Below, piece by piece: positions 12,262 through 24,307 of a DNA stretch of 64,000 nucleotides. This stretch comes from Pseudovirgaria hyperparasitica (lineage: Eukaryota; Ascomycota; Dothideomycetes; Acrospermales; Acrospermaceae): contig NW_022985559.1 in assembly GCF_010093815.1 (NCBI RefSeq), forward strand, positions 869,180 to 933,179, in the 5' to 3' direction. The notes beneath the pieces were generated by a model. That model did no database searches. It saw nothing but the letters and a program-made list of their open reading frames with translations, and was not told the origin of the DNA. Every line of letters starts with the position of its first letter. Within the stretch, counting starts at the first letter, position 1. A program made the position numbers and the translations under genes.

Positions 12262-13939
12262 TGCGACGGAGTAGCGGAGTGTGACGGAATGGAGGACAGT
12301 GGGGTCGGAGTAATTACAGCTAATACTGTTGATGGAATAAAAAAGCTAATATTATGGCAGAGAAGGCAGAGTGTCAACGATGCGGGCGCGGGGACAGGTG
12401 TGGCAGACCGGGAAATTTAATAAGCGGCAGGATGATGAAGGAGATTATGACGATAGTGACAAGTGGGCCGGTCATCCATGGTTTGTCGGGGCGCCTTGCC
12501 CGCTGGCGATCCGTCCACCACAACAGAACGCTGCGTTTCACATGCTGATCGAACGTCGAATTGTTTTGCGGTCTCTAGATGAGTTTTCCCGGATTTTCAT
12601 GTCAGAATGGAATTTATTCGCCGCAAACGGCAGACGGTATCACCATTCGTTACCGCTGTCTACGGGTGAAGATGTTCTCCATATGATGCCGGTAGAGATA
12701 AGTGACTAAGCCAAGTGCAGCACTGCAGTGACCCTCGGAGCTTCAGGAAAAGCCACCCAACCCCGAGACGAGGCCAAGTTAGAAATTAAACATTATTGCA
12801 TCACAAGTATTAGGTACATGCCCAGTCATCCCGTTCCATTGTCGCATTCCATTGTCCCATTGTCCTGTTGTTGTCAACGTACACGTGCCGACAGCGCTAG
12901 TCCCTGTTCATCCAATTGTTTTGATTCCCTCAGCGAGCATACCAGGCAATCGTGTATGCACAATGGAGTCGTGAGTGAGTTTGGCTCTACTTAGGTACTG
13001 GTATCTCGTTCTCGTATCCCAGACAATGATTATCAGTGTCGCCGCGACTACGTTCAAGCATTGAGAAGAGACATTTAAGCGCCCACGCCTAAGACACCGC
13101 TTTCTGGTCGAAGTGAGTACAATTTAATTAGTCCTTCTGTCCACGCAGAGCATCGATGTACCCTGCGAAGCTTCATCACACTGCGCAGCCTCTCTTGTTT
13201 GAAGCAGGTATTTGGCATTAAGTAGATTTAGCTACCTTCCCCTAAAGTGTCAGACACGCAAGACATACCAACCGAAAGGCCTGAGGACGATTTCAGAATA
13301 TGATATATGTGGTGTCAACCTGTTATACTAGACAGCACTGATACGCCAGCGAGAGCAGACACCATTCTGAACACGATGCTCATAGCACCATTTCAATCAC
13401 GATGCATAGCCACACGGCAGATGGCATTCCACCATGGAGTCTGTCATCGGAGACTAGTCCGAACCACATCCCCACGATTAGTCTTCATCTGAGTATCGAC
13501 GGCATAATGCTCAGTACAAACAAAAGAGCCAGCTGCGCAGCAAATGTACGCCAATGATACACCAGAACTAATCCGTATCAAGCTAAGCGCAGTTAGGCAT
13601 CAACTCGTTTCAAGAGTATGCACCTGAAGGATTTAACTGCGCCACCTTCAAAAGTGTCGCGTATGGTACGGATCTCCAATCGATATTTAGTGGAAGTCCA
13701 ACAACCCATACCTGAGGAGGAAAGGACTTTACTACTAGCAACAACATTTCGTTTCGCTGAAAATAGCACAGCACCCCCACCCCCAAAGGCAAATATCAAG
13801 CCATCAGCCGCAGCCCAGTCTTGCAATTCTACCCTGAAGAATTCATTAACATTACTACATAAACGTGCTCGCATCATACAGTAGCCAGACATGCCCACAC
13901 GAATTCACAACACACGCTGAACCTTCATACACACAAAAC
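12262..13939. other. Intergenic region, no convincing gene
   Basis: A 112-codon frame at 12371-12709 (+) overlaps the lactonase promoter and shows no domain. The rest has short frames only. The region contains the divergent promoters of the lactonase (-) and the membrane protein at 13940 (+). A run of C (CCCCCACCCCC type) lies near 13772. Confidence 0.45.
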
Positions 13940-14553
13940 ATGGCCCCTCACGCCCCAACACCCCTTCCATCAAACATCCAGACACTCTCATCATCCCCCT
14001 CCTCATCCCCAATCCCCATGTCCTCCCGTCTCTGCCCCAACGCCCGCTTCTGCTGGAACTTTGAATGGAGCAGCTACACCCTCTCCAACGCCGACTCCGC
14101 AACCCTCGCACGACGAGTCTGCATGATTGTCATTCTCGCCCTAAGCACCACGATCGACGCATTCACTGCCTTCTTCGCACTCAAAGGCATGCATCTAGTC
14201 AGCTTCGTGCTCGACGTGATTCTGGGCGTGCTAGGCTTCTTCTTCATTGCCTGGTGTCTCGTGCAGATTGGGGAACTGAGGGGTGTGCGTATTGTGCTGG
14301 GGAAGACGCTGGTGAGTGTGCACGCTCGTGTGTTCTAGACTGCGGTGATACTGATGATTGTCGAAAGACGAGGTCGCATTTCGACGTGTTTCTGGGCGTC
14401 ATGGCGGTGTATCATGTGGGGTTGTTGGTGGGCTTGTTTACGGGGCTTATGCTCTTGGGTGTGACGGGGACGGGGTTGGTAGCGTGGCTTTTGATCTTTG
14501 CGGCGGCGTGGATAGCGACCTGGACGCCGGAGTATGGGAGTGTTATGGTTTAG
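13940..14553 (+). CDS. Four-TM membrane protein of unknown function (MARVEL-like topology)
   Basis: Two exons, 13940-14311 and 14368-14553, give 185 aa. The 56 bp GT-AG intron (GTGAGT...CGAAAG) is phase 0 and joins GKTL to TRSHFDVFLG. An S/P-rich cytosolic N-terminus (about 1-50) is followed by four hydrophobic segments: VCMIVILALSTTIDAF, VSFVLDVILGVLGFFFIAW, VFLGVMAVYHVGLLVGLF and LVAWLLIFAAAWIATW. This is the layout of small fungal MARVEL-type or related tetraspan proteins. No catalytic residues are visible. I chose the ATG at 13940 because the context AAAACATGG is good and the upstream in-frame ATG gives an unlikely leader. Function unknown. Confidence 0.75.
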
Positions 14554-16196
14554 GTGTGAGTTGCTAGGTGGAGCCTGTGATAGCGAATGTGCTTGGGTCG
14601 TATGCAACATGTCCACTCTCGATCCTCAATCTCGCGCGCGACATCAATTCATCTCGCGGATCAGAGCCAGGTAGGTAGCCTGGACGAACGTCAATTCGAA
14701 TCCTGGGCTTGTGTCCGCACTTCTCGAAGTCAAAGCAACATCTCAGTATTAGTAGCACTGCATCCAACGAAACCAAAAGCGCAACTTCAAGCCATATTGT
14801 GCGAACATTACCACAAATTCTCGTACGTTATATGGATGATCCAATCTATACCGAATATATCCCCTAACTAGAGCGAGAACCAACGAAGGACTTTGCGCCA
14901 TTTCAGCAATATCGGAAGGATATTTGTGGGCTTTGGCGTTCCTTTACTGTGTGGATGAATGTTGCAAAGGGTCTGGTATGTGAGTAGTGTTGATGGTTAG
15001 GTGCTTGATCCAAAACACCTTTGAAGATGGGAGAGTTTGAACACTTGTATATCTATCAACGGGCTTTCGGACTTTCCAGAATTTCTGCCGGAACGCTCTG
15101 TTGCACTAATACCGGTTGATAGTATTCCTTCTCGCCTTAGACCATACACCATATGACTACATAACTTCCAGCGCCTCTGACAGAAGATATGTGGCACTTA
15201 AGGTATCAATGCATCCCAATAATCATGGACATCGCGATTCTCAGCCTCGATTCGCCTTGGAGAACCAATTACATCATACATAAGCAAGTATAACGTGTGA
15301 TTCAGAGATGATATGACATATATCTAGTGCTCCATCAAAGACTCGCGTCAGAGTTAGAATGGCTCAGAGATTGAGGGATAGCAGGATAGCAGGTATATGG
15401 CAAGTCGATATCTCAAAGAACTACTTGCTTGTATAATCCATCGAATACAGAGCTATCATCCCTTTCCTTACATTCTATACGCCATAGAGTAGTCCTCGCT
15501 GCATCTCTACTCGTCTTAACTATCATTATCTACCAGGATACTCCTACAGACAACTCATAGTCCTAGCTATCCTCATCTTACTATAGTCTAGTAAATATCA
15601 ATCACTCTATGACGTACGTTACATAGATTGGACCTACCAGACCTGATCCTGGTATACTGGTACTACCTATCCCCAATACTAACGATATCTCCTTCTTGGG
15701 TGTAGACTTGTCTTCTGTCCAACGTGCTTGCTGGGCTTTGTTCTTAGTGGATATATCTATTTTGGGTTTATATACCTTAATGTATGAGTGTGTCGCTGAG
15801 GCATAAATATACGCAATGCATGATGACTGATCGAATAGGCATTTTCAGGTGCACTGTCATGGGACGCAGTGAGAGGAATACTGTTATTCACTGCTTCGAT
15901 GCTTTGTTGCGGCTTTACCTCATCGCCCAATTCCTTCTTCCAATTATGCCCAGACTGCCCTCCTGGCCTTCTCTCTTTCGTATCCTCCACGCTACTCCCC
16001 CTTTCTCTCGGCACCTTCGTGTCGTGCCAACACCTACAACACAATAGACTACAAACCTCAACACGATACACGGTTATTCTGCACTCCCGGTACACGCTAT
16101 GCTATGTACATGGGATATGCAAGTTTATTACGCATGCATGGATTGACTGGCATGTAATATATCTAAAATCATACACTCCAGCCCGACTCCCAACCC
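14554..16196. other. Intergenic region with degenerate TA-rich part
   Basis: No gene was recognised in 1.6 kb. About 15280-15760 is rich in CTA/TAG trinucleotides and stops in all frames, like the other degenerate islands. It separates the tetraspan gene from the 3' end of the bZIP gene. Confidence 0.45.
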
Positions 16197-17307
16197 CTAA
16201 AACGAAGCCGCCTGCGACGCAGGCAGCAACCTCAGCTTCGGCGCGCCCCTCTCCGCCCTCAACCGATTCGTATTCTCCACCGTCGCCCGATCAAACGCCC
16301 ACCACCAATTCTGATAGAACGTCTGACCAATCTCCCATCCCTTATCATCCGCCTCATTGCCCACGATGCGCACAGGGTCGGACTCGTCGTCGATGTGCTG
16401 AATCAGGGTGACCTGGGGCATCTCGCCGCGGGCGACCGGGGGCCGCATGAATTCCGGGAGTGAGAAGCAGCAGATGATTTTTGTGCGGACTTCGGGCCAG
16501 GGGAGCATGTCGAGGACGGGGTGGTGGGGGATGGTTTGCTGGGCTTTCGTGGGCTGCATGCTGGCGGGGAGGTGGGCGAAGATGGGGAGGGAGTCGGAGG
16601 AGAGGGTGCGGGATGCGAAGGGGTCCCAGAGGTTGTCGGTGCAGCCGAGCATGCAGGCGAGCTTGAAGCTGGCGTTGAGGGCGGCGAGGAGGGGGACGTC
16701 GATGTTGCGGTCGTTGCCCATGGGGAAGAGGAAGGTGGAGGTGAAGGGGTCGTCGGGGAGGGTTTCGAGGTCTTTGGTGGTGAGGTCTGGGAAGCCGAGG
16801 GTGGTGAGGTCTTGGGAGGTTGGGTCGAGGGGGAGGGTTTCGGCGTCTTCTATCCAGGCGTCGTCGGGGAGGGGCATGAGGGAGTCGATTAGGATGTTGT
16901 TGTGTTGGATGGAGTGTTGTAGGGTTTGCTGGTTGAGGAAGAGGTCGTCGTTGTTGTTGTATGGAGTGAAGAGTTGAGCATCTTGGTTGGCTATTACACC
17001 ATTGTCGCTCGAACCGGAGTGACTAGGGGCGTATGGTGAGTGAGATGAACTCGATATGCTCTGATCAGAAGGACTGAGAGATGAGCTGTCACGTGTGACG
17101 TTATGCTCTCTCTGTCCCCTGGCCTGGTCTTCAAGTGCCTTTATCTTCTCTCTTCTTCTCTGTCCTAGCACGGTATTAGAGACACTCGAACAAGTTCTGA
17201 CAGTTCAATCATGACGTACGGTATCGACGTTGTGCCAACACATTCAGCACTCGTTTCCTGTCAGGGTCACCCGGAGAGGGTACCTGCTTTTCTCTTGGTG
17301 CTGTCAT
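16197..17307 (-). CDS. bZIP transcription factor with DUF3425 domain
   Basis: Two exons, 17307-17220 and 17164-16197, give 351 aa. The 55 bp intron (GTACGT...TGCTAG) lies inside the basic region and is needed to complete it. Joined, it reads DPDRKRVLNVLAQRRYRQRR followed by REKIKALEDQ (about residues 14-45), a typical fungal bZIP basic region with a short leucine-poor zipper. A Ser/Asn/Gln-rich linker follows. The C-terminal half contains the DUF3425 core: QQTIPHHPVLDMLPWPEVR, CCFSLPEFMRPP, and a WEIGQTFYQNWWWAFD end. This bZIP-DUF3425 architecture is common in filamentous fungi, often in stress or secondary-metabolism regulation. No particular target can be inferred here. Confidence 0.88.
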
Positions 17308-17901
17308 GGTATATCATGCAGCCCTATCTCCACAGTAATTCGATGAGCTATGAACACGTTTCGAATTCAAGAATAATAAGACAGCTTGTGTTCACAGTCC
17401 GGGATGACAGACCGAAGGGGAGGATAACATCCAACCTGTGGGGGCCAAACATTGGAAAAGTGGAGCACATAACGTTAAGCGCCAAGAGTAAGGCGGGAAG
17501 GCAGCATCCGATTCTCTGCTCTCACTCTCTGCATCTTCCACTTTCCCATATATCCAGGTCAATGTCTAAGGACTGACGATCAGCGTGCACGTTATGTCTG
17601 ATCAAATAGCTTGTCATGTCAATGGCTGCCTGCAGACGGCGCGTTGAGAGTGCACGTAAGGACTCCTAGTTGCTAATCAGCATAGTAGTCTTTCGCGTTA
17701 TGCTTTCTTACACAGGTTTCGTATATAAGAAAGCTGCCCAGCGACTCTAACAATGCCCATACCAGACCAACTCACTAGCAAGCAAAACATCAACAGCTCT
17801 AAATCTCATTTCAAGGCAAAAGACAACACACCTCCGCACCAAGAACAAACATCCTACTCTCACCCTCCAACCAGTCTACACTCTACCTAATTACACCCAC
17901 C
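17308..17901. other. Divergent promoter region between bZIP and DUF4267-like genes
   Basis: This region serves as promoter for the bZIP gene (-) and the small membrane protein (+). The last 120 bp before the ATG at 17902 are A/C-rich, typical of a fungal 5' leader. No gene is seen. Confidence 0.5.
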
Positions 17902-18357
17902 ATGTCATCCACCAAATCAGACATGACTCCCACGACCGCCCTCCCATCAACCACAACAAGCACCCCCTCAAAGCTCACCACAAACACCATAAACACCCTT
18001 GCCGTCATGCGCGGCCTTATCGGCATCGGCTCCATGATCGCGCCCATCCCCGTAGGATCACTATTCGGCCTAGGCCGTCTCTCCCCCGGCGGCGCGCTCG
18101 TGATGCGTCTTGCCGGCTCCCGCGATCTCGCCGCTGCGGGCCTGCTCTGGACCGCGAAACAGGACGGCACGACAGAGGTGGAGAAGAGCGAGGTTAGGAG
18201 AGCGCTGTGGGCGGGGATCGCGATTGATGCGATGGACGTGGGCAGTACATTGCTGCTGTTGGGTCAGGGGGGCATCAGGGGGAGGTTTGCGGGGTTGTTT
18301 ATTGCGGGCGGGGTTGGGTTTGTGGGGATGGCGGGGATAGGGTTGAGGGGGATTTGA
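17902..18357 (+). CDS. Small DUF4267-like membrane protein
   Basis: The single-exon frame encodes 151 aa. After a Thr/Ser-rich start (MSSTKSDMTPTTALPSTTT) it has four mostly hydrophobic, glycine-rich segments: AVMRGLIGIGSMIAPIPVG, RDLAAAGLLWTA, ALWAGIAIDAMDVGSTLLLL and FAGLFIAGGVGFVGMAGIGL. The pattern with an early G-I-G-P motif and a central RDLA motif fits the DUF4267 family of small fungal membrane proteins, whose function is not established. The ATG context (CACCATGTC) is good. Strong GC bias at third positions supports coding. Confidence 0.7.
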   Translation: MSSTKSDMTPTTALPSTTTSTPSKLTTNTINTLAVMRGLIGIGSMIAPIPVGSLFGLGRLSPGGALVMRLAGSRDLAAAGLLWTAKQDGTTEVEKSEVRRALWAGIAIDAMDVGSTLLLLGQGGIRGRFAGLFIAGGVGFVGMAGIGLRGI

Positions 18358-18668
18358 AGAAGGAGGTGAGATGGGAAGGGGACGGTGTGTGAGAAGTGGA
18401 GAAGGAGTGGGCATGTTGTTTTGGTTGATGTGTAGCATAGCATGGACTTGGAGTAATGGCTAGTTCTACTGTGTGAATTATAGAATTATCTCTACACACT
18501 CACAGTATGCCTGGTAAAGAGCCTACAGCAACACTAGCCTGATACGAATGGGGTATCACGGGAAAAGTCACGTGTCGGATCTGACTCAGCCACCAATCAC
18601 AGCCCTCGCCCCAAACGAAAGAGGAAATCGATTGAAGATTCCATCGTTGAAGACCGGGGAAGTTCAAA

Positions 18669-18709
18669 GGTAACGGTCCCGGACCGTTACCACGCCGAGG
18701 ACCGTTACC
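18669..18709. repeat. Palindrome plus third copy of an 11 bp word
   Basis: GGTAACGGTCC at 18669-18679 faces its exact reverse complement GGACCGTTACC at 18681-18691 across a single C, and GGACCGTTACC recurs at 18699-18709. The words carry CGG and CCG triplets like those bound by Zn2Cys6 factors. A CCAAT box lies about 75 bp upstream. Confidence 0.6.
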
Positions 18710-20474
18710 ATGCCGAGGTCTGTTTCCTTGTTTCTGCCTAGCAATGAATCTCTTGATTCCAAGGCATCAATCAAGCTTGTTCCAATCACTTCAAGGCTTT
18801 CCCTGTTTTCCGCAAGTTTCCTCGTTGGCAACTATCTATTTTTGGCTTATTATCGTCATCATCACTCATTTCTAGATGGCACGAATGTAGGATCGAGCGA
18901 TGAAACAGGAATAGGACCTGTGCTAATTGTGACTTGATGTACGTGCCTCGAATGAGGCTCTAGGACGATCAGACCGCCGTGCGCCAACACGCAGCTGCAA
19001 GATCAGGCATGTAAAATGATGAGGTGCTGTCGAGACTATCTTGGTGATATCATCAAACCGACTAAATCATGTGTGACGAGATTGTGCTGCGTCAAGCTCC
19101 CATGTCGCAAGACAAAGCTCGTACGATCCATCTGACCGCATTATTGCGCCAGTAATACCAGACGGTATGCAGTACGCAATGTCGTGCACGATTTGACGCA
19201 ATTCCTAGCCAATCTCTTCACTTGACGCAACAGTGACAAGACTACACATTGTACCTAGGAGAAGACGCTTGTCGGAAGTCACTGTAACAAGAACGTCAAA
19301 CATCAAATGGCCACCAGGTTAATAAGAGATCAGGCCAAGTGGAGTAATACCAAACAATTTGGCGCTGTAGGGGCCACGTGAAAGTGTGGCGACCGGGGCT
19401 GTGGCAAGCTCTCTCTCCCCTTGCTCTTTGAGTGGAGAGCTTGTGCAGCTGTGGGTAGGGGAGCTCTCGGCGCAACTCCGTGAAGGTTTGATTTGATTTG
19501 AGGTTGACGATAATTAAATCAGACATCTATGAGCGATCTCATAAAGATGACGGGAGCTGATGCTGGCATTCTTCGCTCTCTACCCTACTGTGCTTCCCGG
19601 AGCGCACTGCGACACGACGCACGGTGTATGACTGAGGCAGCAGATACGAGGAGCTGCTGCTGCATGAGGGATAGTCGTGTGACGGCAGGATGAGTAGTGA
19701 GGAGGATACGATACAAAGCTGCCACTTTTGAAGATGATCAGCTGGCAGTCGGGCAGATACGAGGGTATGAAGGATGTGATAAAGAAAGGATTGGCGGGAC
19801 TGTCCAGATTGTTCACAACGCCGCCCCATGCTCAGTGGGGCTCGCGCCAGCAGTAGACAAAGCTGCTGGAGAACAACATGGCCCAAATGAGTCGAGGTTC
19901 GATTGTGCTGGTTCGGTGGCGTGAGAGATGTTGAACTTTGCCGAGCTCGGTCGACGCGGGTTGGGAGTTGAGGCCGTGCGGAGCAATGGTATTGTGCAGC
20001 ATTATTATTACTGCAGAGCGTATAGGATACATCTGGCACTGTGGCGTCGCCGAGATGCTTTGGGCCCGTATGGCGCGAATGAAGCCAAACTTTGAACTAT
20101 CATAGCCATCATGGAACGGAAAACCCCGCGAACCCTAAAGTCGTCTATCAGCAATGCCAGGATCCACGGCACGACAAGGACGACGACATGACAAGACAAT
20201 GTCAATCAATCATATTATACCATCCATTATCCACCATCCTCCACCATCCGTATCCAGGACAAGGGAAAGGGTCAAGCCTGCTGGATGCTGCGGCTCTGGC
20301 TCTGGACCTCGCTAGGTGCATATCCTTACCCGACCGTGTCATGCCCACGCCCCAGCTCCACCCTCGCATCCAGAAGCTCACGAGCACAAGTATGCTTGTT
20401 TCACATGACAACCTCCGCAGTGCTGAGCGGTATGGTGCTCCTGATCCATGGTCGTGGTCATCGTCGCTCGATGG

Positions 20475-20594
20475 TCAGTTGCATAGTCGGTGTGACGAAC
20501 GGTCTGTCTTGGGGGCGAAGAAGAGACAGGATGGGGACGAGAGAGCGAGGATGAGGGCGAGGAAGAGGATCGTTGAGAGTGGAAGCTTGCACAT
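20475..20594 (-). CDS. Possible very small secreted peptide
   Basis: A 39-codon frame starts MCKLPLSTILFLALILAL, a strong signal-peptide-like segment, followed by SSPSCLFFAPKTDRSSHRLCN and a stop. It could be the first exon of a longer secreted protein or a chance product of pyrimidine-rich DNA. No second exon was found with confidence. Confidence 0.2.
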   Translation of the reverse strand: MCKLPLSTILFLALILALSSPSCLFFAPKTDRSSHRLCN

Positions 20595-21476
20595 ATGATA
20601 TGCTATGAACAGCAAGGGGACCGTGTCTGATGTGCAGTGGATGTATGTAATGTATAGTATGTATGTAAGTAGTAGTAGTAATATGTGTAGTATGCACCTA
20701 GTGGAGTGATGGGCAGCTGGTAACTGGACTGGTTATCAACTACTTCTTAGTGAGGTTTAGGTAGGGGCACAGCGACTGGACAAACACCCAACACACTTCT
20801 CACACCAAGAACACCCAGAAGACACAACACCCCGCAATCTAGACTTTCGTCCACTGTTTCTACTCTGCTTCTGGCTTCTGGCGTTTGGGCTTCTGGCGTC
20901 TGGCCTTGGCCACCCAACAATCAGTCGTCGCGAATAATTGAATCAATATCTACCTCTACCGCCATTCACTCCTTCACTTCTCTTTGTCCGATCACTCTCT
21001 CAGCCTTTCCGATCACACATCAACGCCTCATCTTCACTCCGCTGCCTGTCTTGCATGACCGATCCTTAGCATCTCGGTCCCTATCCCTGTCCTGTCCTGG
21101 CCTGTCCTGATCCTTAATACTGGTCGCCCAAGACCTCACAGACCTCGTCGCGAACAAGCAACCTTCCATCTGCATTTGAACACCCACTGCGCACTTGTTC
21201 GATTAAGCTGCTGGAGCTGCTTCTAATACTGCATCCATTTGCTTCTTCTCGCCTTCAAGAGTCCGGAACATGCGTCTACTCGGCTAGGCTTGCTTGATGC
21301 GACCATAAACTACTCCCTGCATCTTCTCCGCTTGTAGCATCCGAAGAGACCGAGCTTGACTGACCATTCAGGAAAACTGCTTCCTGGCTTTTATACAATC
21401 TGCAGTTTAGCTCTGCATACCTTCAAATCTCTCCAAGCTTCACGATATTCCCTCTGTCTGCACAGCTTCATTCGAC

Positions 21477-23336
21477 ATGAGCCAGACATATGCCAATTCG
21501 TCGCTGGCTCAATTCCTCTACGGCTCCGACATTCCTGCTACCACTCAAGCCTCGCGCTCTCAGCGCACGCAGATCCGACGCAATGATTCACAACCACCAG
21601 CACCATTGGGTTACTTCAACGCATTCCAAGCCCGCGCGCGGCCTGTCCTCGATTCTCCACCAACCTACGACAAGTCAGAAAGTATACAACCTCTCGCTAT
21701 TCCTCCTGCAATCGAGCCTCTACCCGAATACTCCGTAACCATACACATGGAAGGACCAATCGGGTTGAAGAATGAGCTGTGCACACCCTTTACACGCTCG
21801 AAGAACAGTCTATGGCAGGACGTCTACGGTGTTCTCTCTGGAACCTCGCTGTCTCTTTACCGCTTGAAGAAGCCTCAGCTATTTGCAAAAAACCGTATTA
21901 TGAGGCCAGGGAGGTTGATAAAATCATATACCCTGCAACATGCCGAGGTTGGAGTGGCAATGGATTTCAAGAAGACCCACCCAATCCCAAAGCATTATTT
22001 GGGTCACCTAATCCCGCCAGCTGCAAGAGACAAGATTAGTAAATCGGATCCTCAGCTTTTTGAGCCCGTCAGAGAACATGTGCTTCGAATACGTCCAGAA
22101 GGTGAACAGATCTTGCTCTGCGCCTCGTCTGCGAAAGAGATGCTGGATTGGGTCGAGGCCATTTGCGCAGCCATGGACATCGCGCCTCCTCTAGAAGACC
22201 GTGCTGAGCCAAGATACAGAAGTCTTCCGCGCCGCTCACGAAGACAGCGTATGCTTGAAGCGCAATTGACAGGGGACATTGAGCAGTTGACTGAGCTTTC
22301 AGCAGGCCGGAGATTCGTCGAAGAGCAGAGGCGCTTGCTCGAACAACTATACCCGAATCTGGCCAATGCGGATGCATCTGAATCTTCATCAGCAGACCTG
22401 GCAGCTTTACAGTTAACACAATCAAATGATCCGGACGCCGACGATCTCGACCCAGCAGACGTGCGAGAAGAAGCATCAACACCGTTTGTTGAAGAGCCCA
22501 TCACGCGACGACACTCCCTCCCCACCGATCTCGCTTCCCACCCTAATACATCAACACGTTCGAACTCCAGTACCTCCACCACAAACGCATCTCACACCAT
22601 CCCGACAATCCATGAGCAGGAACAAGATGAGCAGAGCTCAGAGTCACACCCACGTCTCTCTTTGTCCTCCAACAGTTCCACCACACCGTCAACCCAGTCT
22701 TGCAGTTCCAAACCTACTGCCAGAAGTACACCTTCGGCAGCTCATATTCTCCGCTACCGCAAACGCTGCGCGCCAATACTCCTCGCCAGCTCTCCGCGCA
22801 ACTCCGACATCATATTCAAAGACGGCGCGCGCATGCGCATCATACCCGAAGAAAGCACTCTGATTGCGTACGAGCAACAACCACCAAGATACGAGAGCCA
22901 CCAATTTCCACTGTCCGTAAAACGTATTTCCGAACCGCCGTCTCCAACTACAGATGTTCCTATCGAGCAGGTCCAGAGCAGCACAGAAGGATCATCAATC
23001 AGCCCTTCGTCACGACCTCCGCATCCACCACGCGGCACATCGTCCTGCTCCACGTCCCGCGACAGTGTTGCGTCGTGCAGCGTGTCCAGCGCAGCAGCCA
23101 CGCCGAACGTCGAACGCGAATTGGACTTGACCATCTCCGCCTCCACGCTCGAGCAGACAAGCACGCACGACACCATCACTTCTGTCAAGAAGGATAAGAC
23201 AGTGCCGAGCGGAACCGGAAAGGGACGCAAGACGCGCTACTTTGGCGGTATAAGGCTCAATTTTGCTGAACACATCTCGTCCGACGGCCATGTGGCGGAT
23301 GTCGGTGTGAGCTATCCGTATTCCTGGGGTGGATAA
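21477..23336 (+). CDS. PH-domain protein
   Basis: This single-exon gene of 619 aa has a pleckstrin-homology domain at about residues 85-240. The domain runs from EYSVTIHMEGPIGLKNEL through the strands WQDVYGVLSGTSLSLYRLKK and HVLRIRPEGEQILLCASSAKEM to the closing helix LDWVEAICAAMDIA. PH domains bind phosphoinositides or partner proteins at membranes. A basic helix (RYRSLPRRSRRQRM) and a Leu-rich stretch follow. After that comes a long Ser/Thr-rich low-complexity region ending in KTRYFGGIRLNFAEH. Fungal proteins of this layout are mostly uncharacterised and are thought to act in signalling or cell polarity; that is inference. Many frames are open on other strands, but the domain settles the correct one. 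Confidence 0.85.
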   Translation: MSQTYANSSLAQFLYGSDIPATTQASRSQRTQIRRNDSQPPAPLGYFNAFQARARPVLDSPPTYDKSESIQPLAIPPAIEPLPEYSVTIHMEGPIGLKNELCTPFTRSKNSLWQDVYGVLSGTSLSLYRLKKPQLFAKNRIMRPGRLIKSYTLQHAEVGVAMDFKKTHPIPKHYLGHLIPPAARDKISKSDPQLFEPVREHVLRIRPEGEQILLCASSAKEMLDWVEAICAAMDIAPPLEDRAEPRYRSLPRRSRRQRMLEAQLTGDIEQLTELSAGRRFVEEQRRLLEQLYPNLANADASESSSADLAALQLTQSNDPDADDLDPADVREEASTPFVEEPITRRHSLPTDLASHPNTSTRSNSSTSTTNASHTIPTIHEQEQDEQSSESHPRLSLSSNSSTTPSTQSCSSKPTARSTPSAAHILRYRKRCAPILLASSPRNSDIIFKDGARMRIIPEESTLIAYEQQPPRYESHQFPLSVKRISEPPSPTTDVPIEQVQSSTEGSSISPSSRPPHPPRGTSSCSTSRDSVASCSVSSAAATPNVERELDLTISASTLEQTSTHDTITSVKKDKTVPSGTGKGRKTRYFGGIRLNFAEHISSDGHVADVGVSYPYSWGG

Positions 23337-24307
23337 TTTAATGAATGATATAAACGGACACTTTTGAGAGAATTGTTTTTTCTTCCCCGCAGGCCATCTT
23401 GGAGGCCTATGAAGAAGAAGCAAACAAACAAACAAATATACGAATTGTCGGATATTCCCTCGCTGTTTTCCACGACTTCCCTTTTGTCTTTTTGTCTATA
23501 TTCTAATCTTCAGGATCCATTCGGATTTCGAAATGCATCTGTACAAAAAAGTTCGACATGATTGCGTATATACCCTCTTTCTTATTCTGATTCTTCTGAT
23601 TCTTCTCAATCTTTGCATTTTTCATCGTTCAAGGCCACGCTTGTGGGCTTGCTATGGGTCCGACGGCATCTTGAGATCGGACGAAATGGAATGGACTTGA
23701 TGGAAATGGCATTTTTTTGGCTCGTAGCCAGTGGTCAGATTATTGCTGGATGTGATGATTTGAGATTACCATCTTGCATTTGATGAATCGTATCCCTTGC
23801 GCCGTGTTCGTGTGATTTGTTGGTTCGTGCTGTTTCTGCGCTTGTGATGAGAGGGGTTCGGTCGTGGTATTCGAGTTCGCTCATTGCCGATAATTTGATT
23901 CTCGTGTGCGGATTCTCGCCTTGCTGTCTCGGCCATTCCGTCGTTACTGCGTTGTGTCGATGGTGGGTGTTATTCTCGGTAGTCCACATAGATCGTTCTC
24001 GCTGACCTCTTCCATGACTGATATCGCGCGAACCTTGAAAACATCCTAGTCTGGAGCATTTCTGCCCTGCGTGTGCTCATCGTACGGTGGACAATAGTTG
24101 CCTAGATCGAGTCGCATGTAGAGCGGGTATTATGGTCGCAGATCGCACCGTTCCGCAAGATATCTTGCCATGCGAAAACATGCAGAAGACAGCTGCTGTG
24201 AGTGCCACGCCGTCGTTCCGTGCTATACGGCAGCATTCTCGCCCCAGCAAATCTCCCGCCTGCGCCAATCTCTCACGCAATCCTCAATTGCTCATGCCAT
24301 CCCCCTT
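23337..24307. other. Convergent 3' intergenic region
   Basis: The space between the PH-domain gene (+) and the Nnf1-like gene (-) is T-rich and contains only short frames. It should hold both 3' untranslated regions. Confidence 0.5.

Larger units (their letters stand above)
18358..21476. other. 3.1 kb gene-poor region upstream of the PH-domain gene
   Basis: No gene with a recognisable domain is seen. The last 700 bp (about 20780-21476) are C/T-rich and probably contain the promoter and a long leader of the PH-domain gene, with several upstream ATGs. A perfect inverted repeat lies at 18669-18691 and a tiny signal-peptide-like frame at 20475-20594 (-), both listed separately. Confidence 0.5.

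Noticed and set aside
12371-12709. 112-codon frame next to the lactonase promoter
   Set aside because: There is no domain, the start is in the promoter area, and an alternative frame overlaps it.
14690-14705. TTCGAATCC resembling a tRNA B box
   Set aside because: No matching A box, acceptor stem or terminator was found around it.
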